Below are positions 33,471 to 42,466 of a stretch of DNA of 64,000 bases, one piece after another. Within the stretch, counting starts at the first letter, position 1. Every line of letters starts with the position of its first letter. The notes below the pieces were generated by a model. It searched no databases and had not been told where the DNA came from. It worked only from the letters and a program-made list of their open reading frames with translations. The stretch comes from Sediminihabitans luteus (lineage in GTDB: Bacteria > Actinomycetota > Actinomycetes > Actinomycetales > Cellulomonadaceae): the NCBI RefSeq assembly GCF_002797595.1, contig NZ_PGFE01000001.1, positions 310,001 to 374,000 of the forward strand, given 5' to 3'. A program made the position numbers and the translations under genes.

Positions 33471-35357
33471 CTACGGCCAGTCGACGTCGGTCACGCGGTT
33501 CCACCCGATCTGCTGCGCGTCCCACCGCGCGGCGTGCTGCACGAGCCTCGGCACGAACGTCGCGTAGTCGCGCTGCGCCTGGGGCGTCCACGCGACTTCG
33601 GCGACCGCCGGCAGGCGCGGGTACAGCAGGTAGTCCATGTACTGCTGCACGGGCACGAAGTCGTCGGTCGAGTCCGGCAGCGCGAGCACGCCGTTCTGGT
33701 ACGTGCGGTCCGACCACAGCGCGGCCTCGACGCCCACGACGCGGTCGGCCGGGACGGCGACGAGCGAGTCGTCCAGGGGCGACGTGAGCTCGGTCGCGGG
33801 ATCCCAGTCGTAGGCCTGCTCGAGGTCGACGAACCCTGCCCACTGGAGGCCGTACGTGCTCCAGTCGTCGTACCGCATGTCGAGGTACGTGCGGTCGGGC
33901 GGCATCATGACCACGTCGGCGCCCTTGTCCACCGCGTCGCGCATGTACCCGACCTCGTCGGTCTCGACCTGCGTGCCGATCCCGGCGCGGTTGCGCCCGC
34001 CCACGCCCCAGTACTCGACGAGCGTCCCGGGCGGCAGGGTCTCGGACTGCGCCCACTCGTGCCACCCGATCACGGTCTTGCCGGCGGCGACGACCTCCGC
34101 GTTGGCGGCCTCGGTGTAGTTCTCGTACCAGCCGTCGGGCGGGTCGGGCACCTCGTCGCCGCCCAGGTGCAGGTACGGCCCGGGCGTCATGTCGGCGAGC
34201 GCCGTGACGACGCCGTGCAGGTAGTCGCGCACCGCGGGCATGTTCTCGTCGGACGAGCAGATCATGGGGTTGCCGACGTCGAACCCGGAGTAGGGCTCGG
34301 CGGGCGTGCCGTCGCAGCGCAGCGCGCCGATCGCGGACTGCGCCGCGAGCGTGTGGCCGGGGCCGTCGATCTCGGGCACCACGGTCACGAACCGGCGGGC
34401 CGCGTGGTCGACGATCCGCGCGTAGTCCTCGGCGGTGTAGTACCAGTCCTCGCCCGTGTCGTTCGTGCCGGGCGCGAACCCGGACTGCGTGCGCGCGCCG
34501 ATCTCGGTGAGCTCGGGCATGCCGTCGATCGCGATGCGCCAGCCCTGGTCGTCGGCGAGGTGCAGGCGCAGCACGTCGAACTTGTACGACGCGGCCTGGT
34601 CGATCAGCCGCAGCACGTCCTCGACCGGGTAGAAGCGCCGCGCGACGTCGAGCCCGACGGCGCGGTAGGCGTAGCGCGGCTGGTCCTCGACGCGGACGGC
34701 GGGCACCGTCCAGCCACCGGCCGGCGCGGGCTGCTCGGAGGTGGCCGCGACGGGCGCGGGCAGCAGCTGGAGCAGCGTCTGGGTCCCGCGGAACAGCCCC
34801 GCGGGCGTCGCGGCCTCGATCGTCACCCCGTCGGACGTCGCGGCGAGCGCGTACCGCTCGGCCGCGGGGTCGGTCAGGGGCCCGTTCGGGTCCCACCCGG
34901 CGGCGTCACCCACGAGCCGGAGCGTGATGCTGCCCGGCACGACGTCGAGGTCGTCGGCGCTCACCTCGACCGTGTCACCGTCACCCGCATCACCGTCCAC
35001 CGCTGCGCTCGGCCCGTCGGCCCGGGCCAGGTCGAACCCGGTCGCGGGCGCGAGCTGCTCGCCGAGGGTCTCCCCCACCCCGGTCACGGCCGCGCGGACG
35101 TCGCCCGCGACGTCCGCGTCCACGACGGTGACCACTCGCGTGGTCGGCTCGAGGACGAACGGGTCACCACCGTCCTGCTCGAGCGAGACGGGCATCGGGA
35201 CCAGGCCGAGGGTCGTGCCGGAGCCGTCGGCCGCGCCGTCCGACGTCACGGCGAGCGTGACCGCGGTGGCGGCGGCGAGGCCGACGACGACCGCGGCCGC
35301 GGCGAGGGCGCGGCGGCGGCGTGGTGCGGGACGGTCGGGGGCGGGATCGGTTCTCAC
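33471..35357 (-). CDS. Secreted beta-N-acetylhexosaminidase, glycoside hydrolase family 20
   Basis: A 628-residue enzyme with an Arg-rich N-terminus and a hydrophobic signal/anchor (about residues 15-38), a GH20b-like domain (about 50-200), then the GH20 barrel with RYAYRAVGLDVARRFYP, HLADDQGWR, the catalytic Asp-Glu pair in LHLGGDEVPD, and W-rich substrate loops (IGWHEWAQ, VEAALWSD). It releases terminal GlcNAc or GalNAc from chitin fragments, glycans or cell-wall material. GTG 35357 lies 8 bases after TAGCGT, suggesting a leaderless start; an in-frame GTG at 35363 is possible. Confidence 0.92.
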   Translation of the reverse strand: MRTDPAPDRPAPRRRRALAAAAVVVGLAAATAVTLAVTSDGAADGSGTTLGLVPMPVSLEQDGGDPFVLEPTTRVVTVVDADVAGDVRAAVTGVGETLGEQLAPATGFDLARADGPSAAVDGDAGDGDTVEVSADDLDVVPGSITLRLVGDAAGWDPNGPLTDPAAERYALAATSDGVTIEAATPAGLFRGTQTLLQLLPAPVAATSEQPAPAGGWTVPAVRVEDQPRYAYRAVGLDVARRFYPVEDVLRLIDQAASYKFDVLRLHLADDQGWRIAIDGMPELTEIGARTQSGFAPGTNDTGEDWYYTAEDYARIVDHAARRFVTVVPEIDGPGHTLAAQSAIGALRCDGTPAEPYSGFDVGNPMICSSDENMPAVRDYLHGVVTALADMTPGPYLHLGGDEVPDPPDGWYENYTEAANAEVVAAGKTVIGWHEWAQSETLPPGTLVEYWGVGGRNRAGIGTQVETDEVGYMRDAVDKGADVVMMPPDRTYLDMRYDDWSTYGLQWAGFVDLEQAYDWDPATELTSPLDDSLVAVPADRVVGVEAALWSDRTYQNGVLALPDSTDDFVPVQQYMDYLLYPRLPAVAEVAWTPQAQRDYATFVPRLVQHAARWDAQQIGWNRVTDVDWP

Positions 35358-35427
35358 GTCCACGGACGCTAGACCGGGCGCGGCGTCGTCGACCCCGATC
35401 GTCCGATCGTGACCGTATCGAGACCTT

Positions 35428-36069
35428 TCAGGCGGCCTGGACGAACGCCGTGATGGCGTTGGCGAGCGACTGGACCGCGATCGCGGAGAGCAGCAGACCG
35501 GCGATGCGGCTCACGAGCGTCGTGCCGGACTCGCCCAGCACGCGGTGGATCACGTTCGCGAACCGCATCGCGAGGTAGAGGCACACGCACACCGCGACGA
35601 GGCCCGCGGCGATCGACACCCAGTCGCGCAGCGGGCTGCCGTCGTCGTGCGCCTGCTGCACGAACACCATGGTCGCGACGATCGCGCCGGGGCCCGCGAG
35701 CAGCGGCGTGCCGAGCGGCACGAGCGCGACGTTGCCGCCCTTGCCCGACGCCGGCTCGGGCACCTCGAACGTGCCCGTGAGGAGCTGCATCGCCACGAGC
35801 AGCAGGAGCAGACCGCCCGCAGCCTGCAGTGCGGGCAGCGACACGTGCAGGTAGTTGAGCACCTGCTGGCCGAACACCGCGAACCCCACGATCACGCCGA
35901 ACGCGACAAAGATCGCTGTTCGTGCGGCCGCGGCCCGCTGGCGCGACGTCATCGCTCCCGTGAGGCCGAGGAAGATCGGCACCTGCCCGGGCGGGTCCAT
36001 GATGACGAACAGCGTCACGAAGACCTCGGTGAACAGCCGGACGTCGACGACCTCGGCGAGCCCGCTCAC
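35428..36069 (-). CDS. MarC family integral membrane protein
   Basis: A 213-residue protein with six hydrophobic segments and the family hallmarks TLFVIMDPPGQVPIFL near the N-terminus and PLGTPLLAGPGAI in the middle. MarC/UPF0056 proteins have no proven transport substrate. The GTG start overlaps the stop of the PHP gene (GTGA), so translation is coupled. A weakly spaced gap of 70 bases separates it from the hexosaminidase gene on the same strand. Confidence 0.92.
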   Translation of the reverse strand: MSGLAEVVDVRLFTEVFVTLFVIMDPPGQVPIFLGLTGAMTSRQRAAAARTAIFVAFGVIVGFAVFGQQVLNYLHVSLPALQAAGGLLLLLVAMQLLTGTFEVPEPASGKGGNVALVPLGTPLLAGPGAIVATMVFVQQAHDDGSPLRDWVSIAAGLVAVCVCLYLAMRFANVIHRVLGESGTTLVSRIAGLLLSAIAVQSLANAITAFVQAA

Positions 36070-36905
36070 CGCACGACGTCCGTGAACCCGCGCGCCTCGA
36101 TCTCCTCGAGCACGGCGCGGTCGGTCGTGTTCTCGCCGAGCCGGTTGGGCTTGCCCGCGCCGTGGTAGTCGCTCGACCCGGTCACGAACAGCCCCAGCGC
36201 ACGGGCCGTGTCCCGCAGCCGGTCGCGCTGCTCGGGCGTGTGGTCGCGATGGTCCGCCTCGAGCCCCGCGAGACCCGCCTCGACCATCGCCTCGATGGTC
36301 GCGTCGTCGACGACCCGGCCGCGCACCGTCGCCCCCGGGTGCGCGAAGACCGGCACCCCGCCCGCCGCGACGACCGCGCGGACCGCCGCGACGGCGTCCG
36401 GCGCGTAGTGCGCGACGTAGTACGGGCTGCCCGCGCGCAGGATCGTCGCGAACGCCGCCGAGCGGTCGCTCACGTGCCCCGCGGCGACGAGCGCGTCCGC
36501 GATGTGCGGGCGCCCGATCGTCGTGCCCTCGACCGTCTGCGCGAGCAGGTCGTCCCACGTGATCGGGTAGTCCTGCGCGACGAGCTCGACCATGCGGCGG
36601 GCCCGCGAGCGCCGCGACTCGCGCGCCTGCGCGAGCTCGCCGAGCAGCACGGGGTGCGTCGGGTCCTGCAGGTAGCTCAGCACGTGCACGCTCACGCCGC
36701 CGGCACGGGCCGAGACCTCGGTGCCCCGCACGAGCGCGACGCCGACCCGCTGCGCGGCGCGCGCGGCCTCGTCCCACCCGGCGGTCGTGTCGTGGTCGGT
36801 CAGCGCGACCACGTCGAGCCCGGCCGCCGCGGCGTCGGCCACCACCGTCCCGGGCGCGTCGGTGCCGTCGGACGCGCTCGAGTGCGTGTGGAGGTCGATG
36901 TTCAC
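36066..36905 (-). CDS. PHP domain phosphoesterase
   Basis: A 279-residue protein with PHP metal-binding motifs: DLHTHSSASDG at the N-terminus, LTDHDT, a central GTEVS, FAHPGA and the C-terminal GSSDYHG. This resembles the TrpH/YciV type, which hydrolyse nucleoside 3',5'-bisphosphates or the 5' ends of short RNA. GTG 36905 follows TATCCT by 6 bases with no separate ribosome binding site, so the message may be leaderless. The overlap with marC suggests a two-gene operon. Confidence 0.88.
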   Translation of the reverse strand: MNIDLHTHSSASDGTDAPGTVVADAAAAGLDVVALTDHDTTAGWDEAARAAQRVGVALVRGTEVSARAGGVSVHVLSYLQDPTHPVLLGELAQARESRRSRARRMVELVAQDYPITWDDLLAQTVEGTTIGRPHIADALVAAGHVSDRSAAFATILRAGSPYYVAHYAPDAVAAVRAVVAAGGVPVFAHPGATVRGRVVDDATIEAMVEAGLAGLEADHRDHTPEQRDRLRDTARALGLFVTGSSDYHGAGKPNRLGENTTDRAVLEEIEARGFTDVVR

Positions 36906-36952
36906 CTCGCCAGGATAGTGACCGCCCCCGGCCGCGCGACGCATGATGGAGG

Positions 36953-37732
36953 ATGGCCGCGCCCCCGGACGGGCTCCCGTCCGTCGTCCTCGTGCACGGG
37001 CTGCGCACGTCCCGCGCGATCTGGGCCGCACAGCTCGCGCACCTGGGTGCCGCGGGCGTGCGGGCGGTCGCGGTCGACCTGCCGGGCCACGGCGCCCGGT
37101 TCGACGAGCCCTACACCGCGGACGCCGCGCAGCAGGTCGTCGCGGACGCCGTCGCCGCCGTCCCCGGACCCGTGGTCCTGGTCGGGCTCTCCCTGGGCGG
37201 GTACACCGTGCTGCGGTACGCGGCCGAACGTCCCGCCCGGGTGGTCGCGGTGGTCGCCGCGGCGTGCACGGCCGAGCCGCGCGGGCGCCCCGTCGCCCTC
37301 TACCGGGACGCGGCGAGCGCGGTCGTGACCGGCTGGGAGGGCACGGCCCCGGCACGGCGGGCTGCCCGCGCCGTGCTGCGGCCACGACGCGGGCGGACGC
37401 CGGCCCCGGCGTCCGACCCCGACCTGGCCCGGCAGCCGGGCTGGGAGGTCGTCACGGCCGCGCTCAGCGGGCTCGCGGGACGTTCGTCGCTCGCGACGCT
37501 CGCCGCGGTGCGCGTGCCCGTGCGACTCGTCAACGGGGTGCGCGACCCGATGCGCGTCGACGAGCGCCGGCACCTGGCGGCGAACCCGCGGGCCCGTCTG
37601 ACCGTGATCCCGGGCGCCGGGCACGACGTGAGCACCGACGCGCCCGCCGCGTTCGACGCGGAGCTCGACGACGTGATCGCGCAGGTGCTCGCCGAGGCGT
37701 CCTCGGCCACGGGTGCGAGACTGGACCCATGA
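36953..37732 (+). CDS. Alpha/beta hydrolase fold protein
   Basis: A 259-residue protein with an alpha/beta hydrolase pattern: oxyanion region VLVHGLRTSR near the N-terminus, nucleophile elbow GLSLGG (about residues 78-83), Asp in NGVRDPMRVDE and His in PGAGHDVSTD. The catalytic triad Ser-Asp-His therefore looks complete. Substrate unknown. GGAGG abuts the ATG too closely for ideal initiation. Its stop overlaps the start of the aminopeptidase gene (ATGA), forming a two-gene unit divergent from the PHP gene. Confidence 0.82.
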   Translation: MAAPPDGLPSVVLVHGLRTSRAIWAAQLAHLGAAGVRAVAVDLPGHGARFDEPYTADAAQQVVADAVAAVPGPVVLVGLSLGGYTVLRYAAERPARVVAVVAAACTAEPRGRPVALYRDAASAVVTGWEGTAPARRAARAVLRPRRGRTPAPASDPDLARQPGWEVVTAALSGLAGRSSLATLAAVRVPVRLVNGVRDPMRVDERRHLAANPRARLTVIPGAGHDVSTDAPAAFDAELDDVIAQVLAEASSATGARLDP

Positions 37733-39267
37733 GCACCGACGACATCGAGTCCACACCCCAGACCATCGAGTCGCGCAACGACAACCGTTCGGCCCGGCCC
37801 GCCTCCGACGCCTTCAAGGCGTTCGTGACGAGCGGCTGGGCCCCCCGCCGTGACCTCGGCGTGCAACGGCTGCCCGTCGCGGACTTCACCCCGGCCCGCC
37901 GCGAGCTCGTCGCGTCACGGTTCCCGGGCGCCCGCCTCGTCGTGCCCGCCGGCACGCTCAAGGTGCGCTCGAACGACTGCGACTACCGGTTCCGCCCGCA
38001 CAGCGCGTTCGCGCACCTGACCGGGTTCGGCACCGACCAGGAGCCCGACGCGGTGCTCGTGCTGCACCCCGTCGAGCCCGGCACGGGCGACGGCGGCTCC
38101 GACCACCACGCCGTGCTGTACGTGCGCCCGCTCGCCGCGCGCGACACCGAGGAGTTCTACGCCGACGCCCGCTACGGCGAGTTCTGGGTCGGCGCGCGCC
38201 CCACGCTCGACGACGTCGCGACCGCGACCGGCATCGAGGCCCGCCACGTCGACGAGCTGCGCGACGCGCTCGCCAAGGACGTCGGCGAGGGCGGGGTGCA
38301 CCTGCTCGTCGTCGAGAACGCCGACGAGGGCATCGAGGCGCTCGTCGAGGCGATCCGCGCCGAGGCCGGGCTCGACGCCGACGCGCTCGCGGAGCACGCG
38401 CAGGACGACGCCCTGACCGAGGCGGTCTCGGAGGTGCGCCTCGTCAAGGACGACCACGAGATCGAGCAGATGCGTCTCGCGGTCGACACCACGATCGACG
38501 GGTTCGCCGAGATCGTGCGCAACCTGCGCCGTGCCGTGGGCCACCGCCGCGGCGAGCGCGTCATCGAGACCACGTTCGACGCGCACGCGCGCCTCGAGGG
38601 CAACGCCGTGGGCTACGAGACGATCGCCGCCGCGGGCGACCACGCGACCACGCTGCACTACACGACGAACGACGGCGAGGTCCGCGAGGGCGAGCTCGTG
38701 CTCGTCGACGCGGGCGTCGAGGTCGACTCGCTCTACACCGCGGACGTGACCCGCACCCTGCCCGTGGACGGCGAGTTCACCGAGGTGCAGCGCCGCGTCT
38801 ACCAGGCCGTGCTCGACGCCGCCGACGCCGCGTTCGCGGTCGCGCGGCCCGGGTCGCGGTTCCGCGACCTGCACGCCGCCGCGATGGAGGTGCTCGCGGC
38901 CCGGCTCGAGGAGTGGGGCCTGCTGCCCGTGCCCGCGGCCGAGTCGCTCACGCCCGAGGGGCAGCAGCACCGCCGCTGGATGGTGCACGGCACGAGCCAC
39001 CACCTCGGCATGGACGTGCACGACTGCGCGCAGGCGCGACGCGAGATGTACATGGACGCGGTGCTCGAGCCGGGCATGGTGTTCACGATCGAGCCCGGCC
39101 TGTACTTCAAGTCGGACGACATGAACGTGCCCGAGGAGTACCGCGGCATCGGGGTGCGCATCGAGGACGACGTCCTCGTGACCGAGGACGGCAACGTCAA
39201 CCTCTCGGGCGCGCTCCCCCGCCACCCCGACGAGCTCGTCGCGTGGATGGCGTCCGTGCGCGACTGA
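37729..39267 (+). CDS. pepP: Xaa-Pro aminopeptidase P (M24B)
   Basis: A 512-residue enzyme with an N-terminal aminopeptidase-P domain (about 60-220) and a C-terminal pita-bread metallopeptidase. Metal ligands can be followed: two Asp in LVDAGVEVDSLYTADVTRTL, His in HGTSHHLGMDVHD, Glu in FTIEPGLYF and Glu in VRIEDDVLVTE. It removes N-terminal residues preceding proline. It starts at ATG 37729 inside the stop of the hydrolase gene and is followed by a very long terminator hairpin. Confidence 0.93.
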   Translation: MSTDDIESTPQTIESRNDNRSARPASDAFKAFVTSGWAPRRDLGVQRLPVADFTPARRELVASRFPGARLVVPAGTLKVRSNDCDYRFRPHSAFAHLTGFGTDQEPDAVLVLHPVEPGTGDGGSDHHAVLYVRPLAARDTEEFYADARYGEFWVGARPTLDDVATATGIEARHVDELRDALAKDVGEGGVHLLVVENADEGIEALVEAIRAEAGLDADALAEHAQDDALTEAVSEVRLVKDDHEIEQMRLAVDTTIDGFAEIVRNLRRAVGHRRGERVIETTFDAHARLEGNAVGYETIAAAGDHATTLHYTTNDGEVREGELVLVDAGVEVDSLYTADVTRTLPVDGEFTEVQRRVYQAVLDAADAAFAVARPGSRFRDLHAAAMEVLAARLEEWGLLPVPAAESLTPEGQQHRRWMVHGTSHHLGMDVHDCAQARREMYMDAVLEPGMVFTIEPGLYFKSDDMNVPEEYRGIGVRIEDDVLVTEDGNVNLSGALPRHPDELVAWMASVRD

Positions 39268-39275
39268 CCCGACGA

Positions 39276-39319
39276 ACGACGACGCCCTCCGCACCGGTCG
39301 GTGCGGAGGGCGTCGTCGT
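39276..39319. terminator. Perfect 20-bp stem terminator between pepP and the next convergent gene
   Basis: Arms 39276-39295 and 39300-39319 are perfect reverse complements around a GGTC loop, 8 bases after the pepP stop. It should work in both directions for the two convergent genes. Confidence 0.8.
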
Positions 39320-39331
39320 GCGCGAGCGGCC

Positions 39332-40315
39332 TCAGCCCTGGCGCGGGGCGTCGTCCTCGCGATCGGTGCCGCGGTCGGCCGACTCAGCCGTGGGCTCGGC
39401 GGACGTCGGCTCGGCCGGCGTCGGCTTCGTGGGCGCCGACTCCGTGGGCGTCGGCTCGGCCGCGGACGGCTCGGCCGGCGCCGGCTCGGCGGGCGGCGCC
39501 GCGGGCGGGTTCTGGAAGTCGGAGAGCATCGCGCCGTAGCGCGGGGCGCCGGACGGCGTCACGAACCTCGGGTCGGGCGTGCGCACCGGCGGGGTCGGGG
39601 CGGGCTGCTCGCCCGTCGGCGCCTGGGTCCCCTGCGCGGGCTGGCCCGGCGTCGGCCACACCGGCGGCTGACCCGGCGTGGGCTGCTGCGGCTGCTGGCC
39701 GTACGGCGGCTGGACCGGCGGCTGCTGGCCGTACGGCGGCTGGACCGGGGGCTGCCCCGACGGTGCCGGCGGCACGGGCTTGTGCGTGCCGGCGTCCCCG
39801 GTGGGCTCACCGGTCGGGGGCACGCCCGCGACGAAGCGCTCGAGGACCTGCCGGGCCTCGCCCGCCTTCTCGGGCGCGCACAGGATCGAGTACTCGCTCG
39901 CGACGATCTGGCTCGACGACGTGAAGTCGCGCTTGCGACCCGACATCGCGAAGCTCAGCACCCCGAACAGCATGCCGAACCCGGCGCCGAGCACGATCGC
40001 GGTGATGATGACGCCGCCGATCGCGCTGCCCGAGGTGCCGCCGAAGAGCGTGAGGAGCAGTCCCACGAAGAGGCCGAACCACGCCCCCGAGGCGAGGCCC
40101 GCGAGCGCCACGCGCCCGTAGCTCAGGCGCCCGATGACTCGCTCGACCATCTTGAGGTCGGAGCCGACGATCGTCACGTACTCGACCGCGAACCGGCTGT
40201 CGGCCATGTAGTCGACCGCCTTCTGCGCCTCGAGGTACGACGTGTAGGTGGCGATGACCTGACCCTCGGGGAGGGTCGGCACCTTGAGGACGGTGTTGGG
40301 GCGCGACATGCTCAT
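39332..40315 (-). CDS. Membrane protein with general-stress-protein-17M-like N-terminus and Pro/Gln-rich tail
   Basis: A 327-residue protein. Residues 15-75 resemble the GSP17M/YflT-like stress domain (VIATYTSYLEAQKAVDYMAD), followed by two membrane segments (about 73-120), a short alpha/beta segment, and then about 175 residues of Pro/Gln/Gly/Ala/Glu low complexity with PPYGQQP and AEPT repeats. GGGAGAA precedes ATG 40315. It is divergent from the MgtE-N/CBS gene, as a similar gene is in mycobacteria. Probable stress-related membrane protein; function unknown. Confidence 0.75.
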   Translation of the reverse strand: MSMSRPNTVLKVPTLPEGQVIATYTSYLEAQKAVDYMADSRFAVEYVTIVGSDLKMVERVIGRLSYGRVALAGLASGAWFGLFVGLLLTLFGGTSGSAIGGVIITAIVLGAGFGMLFGVLSFAMSGRKRDFTSSSQIVASEYSILCAPEKAGEARQVLERFVAGVPPTGEPTGDAGTHKPVPPAPSGQPPVQPPYGQQPPVQPPYGQQPQQPTPGQPPVWPTPGQPAQGTQAPTGEQPAPTPPVRTPDPRFVTPSGAPRYGAMLSDFQNPPAAPPAEPAPAEPSAAEPTPTESAPTKPTPAEPTSAEPTAESADRGTDREDDAPRQG

Positions 40316-40437
40316 GGCCGCATTCTCCCGCAGCACGCTGCGAGAAGCGAGAGGCGCACCGCCCGGGTGACGCGCGGCACGTGCGCGCCCGGGGCGCCCA
40401 CCCGGCGAGCGAGCCGCGAGCAACTAGGCTGACGGGC

Positions 40438-41715
40438 GTGAGCGCCCCCACCAGAGCATTCGTCGCACGGCTCGCCGGCATGCCCGTGTTCGACCCGCTC
40501 GGCGACCAGGTCGGGCGGGTGCGGGACGTCGTCGTGCTGGTGCGCCCCAAGGGTGCGCCGCGCGCGGTCGGGCTCGTGGTCGAGGTGCCCGGCAAGCGCC
40601 GCGTGTTCCTGCCCCTGACGCGGGTGACCTCGATGGACGCGGGGCAGGTCATCATCACCGGGCTGCTCAACGTGCGCCGGTTCGAGCAGCGTGCGCTCGA
40701 GACGTTGGCGGTGAGCGAGCTCCTCGAGCGCGAGGTCACGCTCGTCGACGGGTCGGGCACGGCCACGGTCGTCGACCTCTCGATCGCGCAGCAGCGCTCC
40801 GGCGACTGGCTCGTCGACAAGCTGTTCGTGCGGCGCGGTCGCACGCACAAGGGTCCGATCGGCATCCGCCGACGTGGCGAGACGCAGATGGTCGACGTCG
40901 ACGCCGTGACGGGCCTCGCCTCGACGTCGGGCGACCAGGGCGCCGCGATGCTGCTCGCCGCCTACGACGACCTCAAGGCCGCAGACCTCGCGGACGTGCT
41001 GCACGACCTCGGCGACACGCGCCGCCTCGAGGTCGCGGTCGCGCTCGACAACGAGCGCCTCGCGGACGTGCTGGAGGAGCTGCCCGAGGACGACCAGGTC
41101 TCGATCCTGTCGGGGCTCGACAACGACCGCGCCGCCGACGTGCTCGAGGCCATGCAGCCCGACGACGCGGCCGACCTGCTGCACGAGCTGCCGGACGCGC
41201 GCGCGGCCGAGCTGCTCGAGCGCATGGAGCCCGAGGACGCCCGCGACGTGCGACGTCTGCTCGCCTACGACGAGGACACCGCGGGCGGTCTGATGACCAC
41301 CGAGCCCGTGATCCTGTCCCCCGAGACCCCGATCGCGGCGGCCCTCGCGCACATCCGTCGCAAGGACCTCCCCGCGGCGCTCGCGACCATGGTGTTCGTG
41401 ACGCGCCCGCCGCTGGAGACGCCGACCGGCAAGTTCCTGGGCGTCGTGCACTTCCAGCGCCTGCTCCGCGAGCCCCCGCACGAGCCCGTCGGGTCCGTGA
41501 TCGACACCGACGTCGAGGGTGTGCCCGAGTCCGCCTCGCTCGAGCGGGTCACGCGCGAGCTCGCGACCTACGACATGCTCTCGATCCCGGTGCTCGACAG
41601 CGAGCGCCGGCTTGTGGGGGCGGTGAGCGTCGACGACGTGCTCGACCACATGCTGCCCGACGACTGGCGCGAGACCGACGACGACGACGCCCGCCAGGGG
41701 GGTCGCCGTGGCTGA
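40438..41715 (+). CDS. PRC-barrel / MgtE-N / CBS domain protein without transmembrane channel
   Basis: A 425-residue soluble protein with a PRC-barrel-like N-terminus (about 1-130), a MgtE N-terminal helical superhelix with repeated LPEDDQ, MQPDDAADLL and MEPEDARDV turns (about 160-290), and two CBS motifs (about 285-415, including AGGLMTTEPV). The magnesium-channel membrane part of true MgtE is missing, so it may be a sensor or a regulatory partner. GTG 40438 lies 7 bases after TAGGCT, so leaderless. It overlaps the DUF1003 gene by 8 bases. The same order with mrp is found in mycobacteria (Rv1232c-Rv1229c). Confidence 0.88.
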   Translation: MSAPTRAFVARLAGMPVFDPLGDQVGRVRDVVVLVRPKGAPRAVGLVVEVPGKRRVFLPLTRVTSMDAGQVIITGLLNVRRFEQRALETLAVSELLEREVTLVDGSGTATVVDLSIAQQRSGDWLVDKLFVRRGRTHKGPIGIRRRGETQMVDVDAVTGLASTSGDQGAAMLLAAYDDLKAADLADVLHDLGDTRRLEVAVALDNERLADVLEELPEDDQVSILSGLDNDRAADVLEAMQPDDAADLLHELPDARAAELLERMEPEDARDVRRLLAYDEDTAGGLMTTEPVILSPETPIAAALAHIRRKDLPAALATMVFVTRPPLETPTGKFLGVVHFQRLLREPPHEPVGSVIDTDVEGVPESASLERVTRELATYDMLSIPVLDSERRLVGAVSVDDVLDHMLPDDWRETDDDDARQGGRRG

Positions 41716-42418
41716 CCGCATCGACCAGCCGAAGGAGCCCCGTCGCAGCCTGATCCCCCGGATCTCGTTCGGCGAGGACGCCGCAGGGACGATCTCGGAG
41801 TCCGTGGCCCGGTTCCTCGGGACGCCGCGGTTCATCTTCTACCTCACACTGTTCTGCATCGTGTGGATCGCGTGGAACTCCTGGGGGCCGTCCGACCTGC
41901 GGTTCGACTCCGCCTCGAACGGGTTCACGGCCCTGACGCTCATGCTCTCGCTCCAGGCGTCGTACGCCGCGCCCCTGATCCTGCTCGCGCAGAACCGGCA
42001 GACCGACCGCGACCGCGTGCAGGCCGAGCAGGACCGTCAGCGGGCCGAGCGGAACCTCGCCGACACCGAGTACCTGGCACGCGAGATGGCGGCCCTGCGC
42101 ATCGCGCTCAACGAGGTCGCGACCCGCGACTTCGTGCGCGGCGAGCTGCGCAACCTCATGGAGGAGCTCGAGGAGCAGCGCGAGCTGGAGCAGCGCGAGT
42201 CAGCCCAGCGGGACTCGGCACGGCGTGAGCTCGAGCAGCGCGAGTCGGCACAGCGGGACTCTGCACAGCGGGACTCTGCACGGCAGGACTCTGCACGGCA
42301 GGAGTCTGCCCAGCGCGCGTCGGCCCGTGAGCTCGAGCAGCGCGAGGCCGTGCAGCGCGGGAACGGCGGGCGCGACCTGCCCGCGGTCGCCGACGGCGCC
42401 CCCGACCCGACCGCGTGA
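41708..42418 (+). CDS. DUF1003 family membrane protein with pentapeptide coiled-coil tail
   Basis: A 236-residue protein. Two membrane segments (about 42-60 and 75-98) are joined by the DUF1003 hallmark region (WNSWGPSDLRFD and LTLMLSLQASYAAPLILLAQNR), followed by a long charged coiled coil. The tail (about 155-210) is a run of QRDSA-type pentapeptides from a 15-bp repeat. It overlaps the upstream gene by 8 bases, so they are probably co-translated. Possible partner of the MgtE-N/CBS protein; function unknown. Confidence 0.88.
   Translation: MADRIDQPKEPRRSLIPRISFGEDAAGTISESVARFLGTPRFIFYLTLFCIVWIAWNSWGPSDLRFDSASNGFTALTLMLSLQASYAAPLILLAQNRQTDRDRVQAEQDRQRAERNLADTEYLAREMAALRIALNEVATRDFVRGELRNLMEELEEQRELEQRESAQRDSARRELEQRESAQRDSAQRDSARQDSARQESAQRASARELEQREAVQRGNGGRDLPAVADGAPDPTA
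42236..42325 (+). repeat. 15-bp tandem array in the DUF1003 gene
   Basis: Six units close to CAGCGGGACTCTGCA, encoding QR[D/E]SA pentapeptides that prolong a coiled coil. Confidence 0.9.
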
Positions 42419-42466
42419 CCGGGGGTCGAGCCCGCCCGGCGGCGTCCGGCACCTAGGATGGTCGGT

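Noticed and set aside
36943-39267. A 774-codon frame joining the hydrolase region to aminopeptidase P
   Set aside because: Upstream of 37729 it reads the hydrolase gene out of frame as low-complexity sequence. The hydrolase in its own frame has a full catalytic triad and ends by ATGA overlap.
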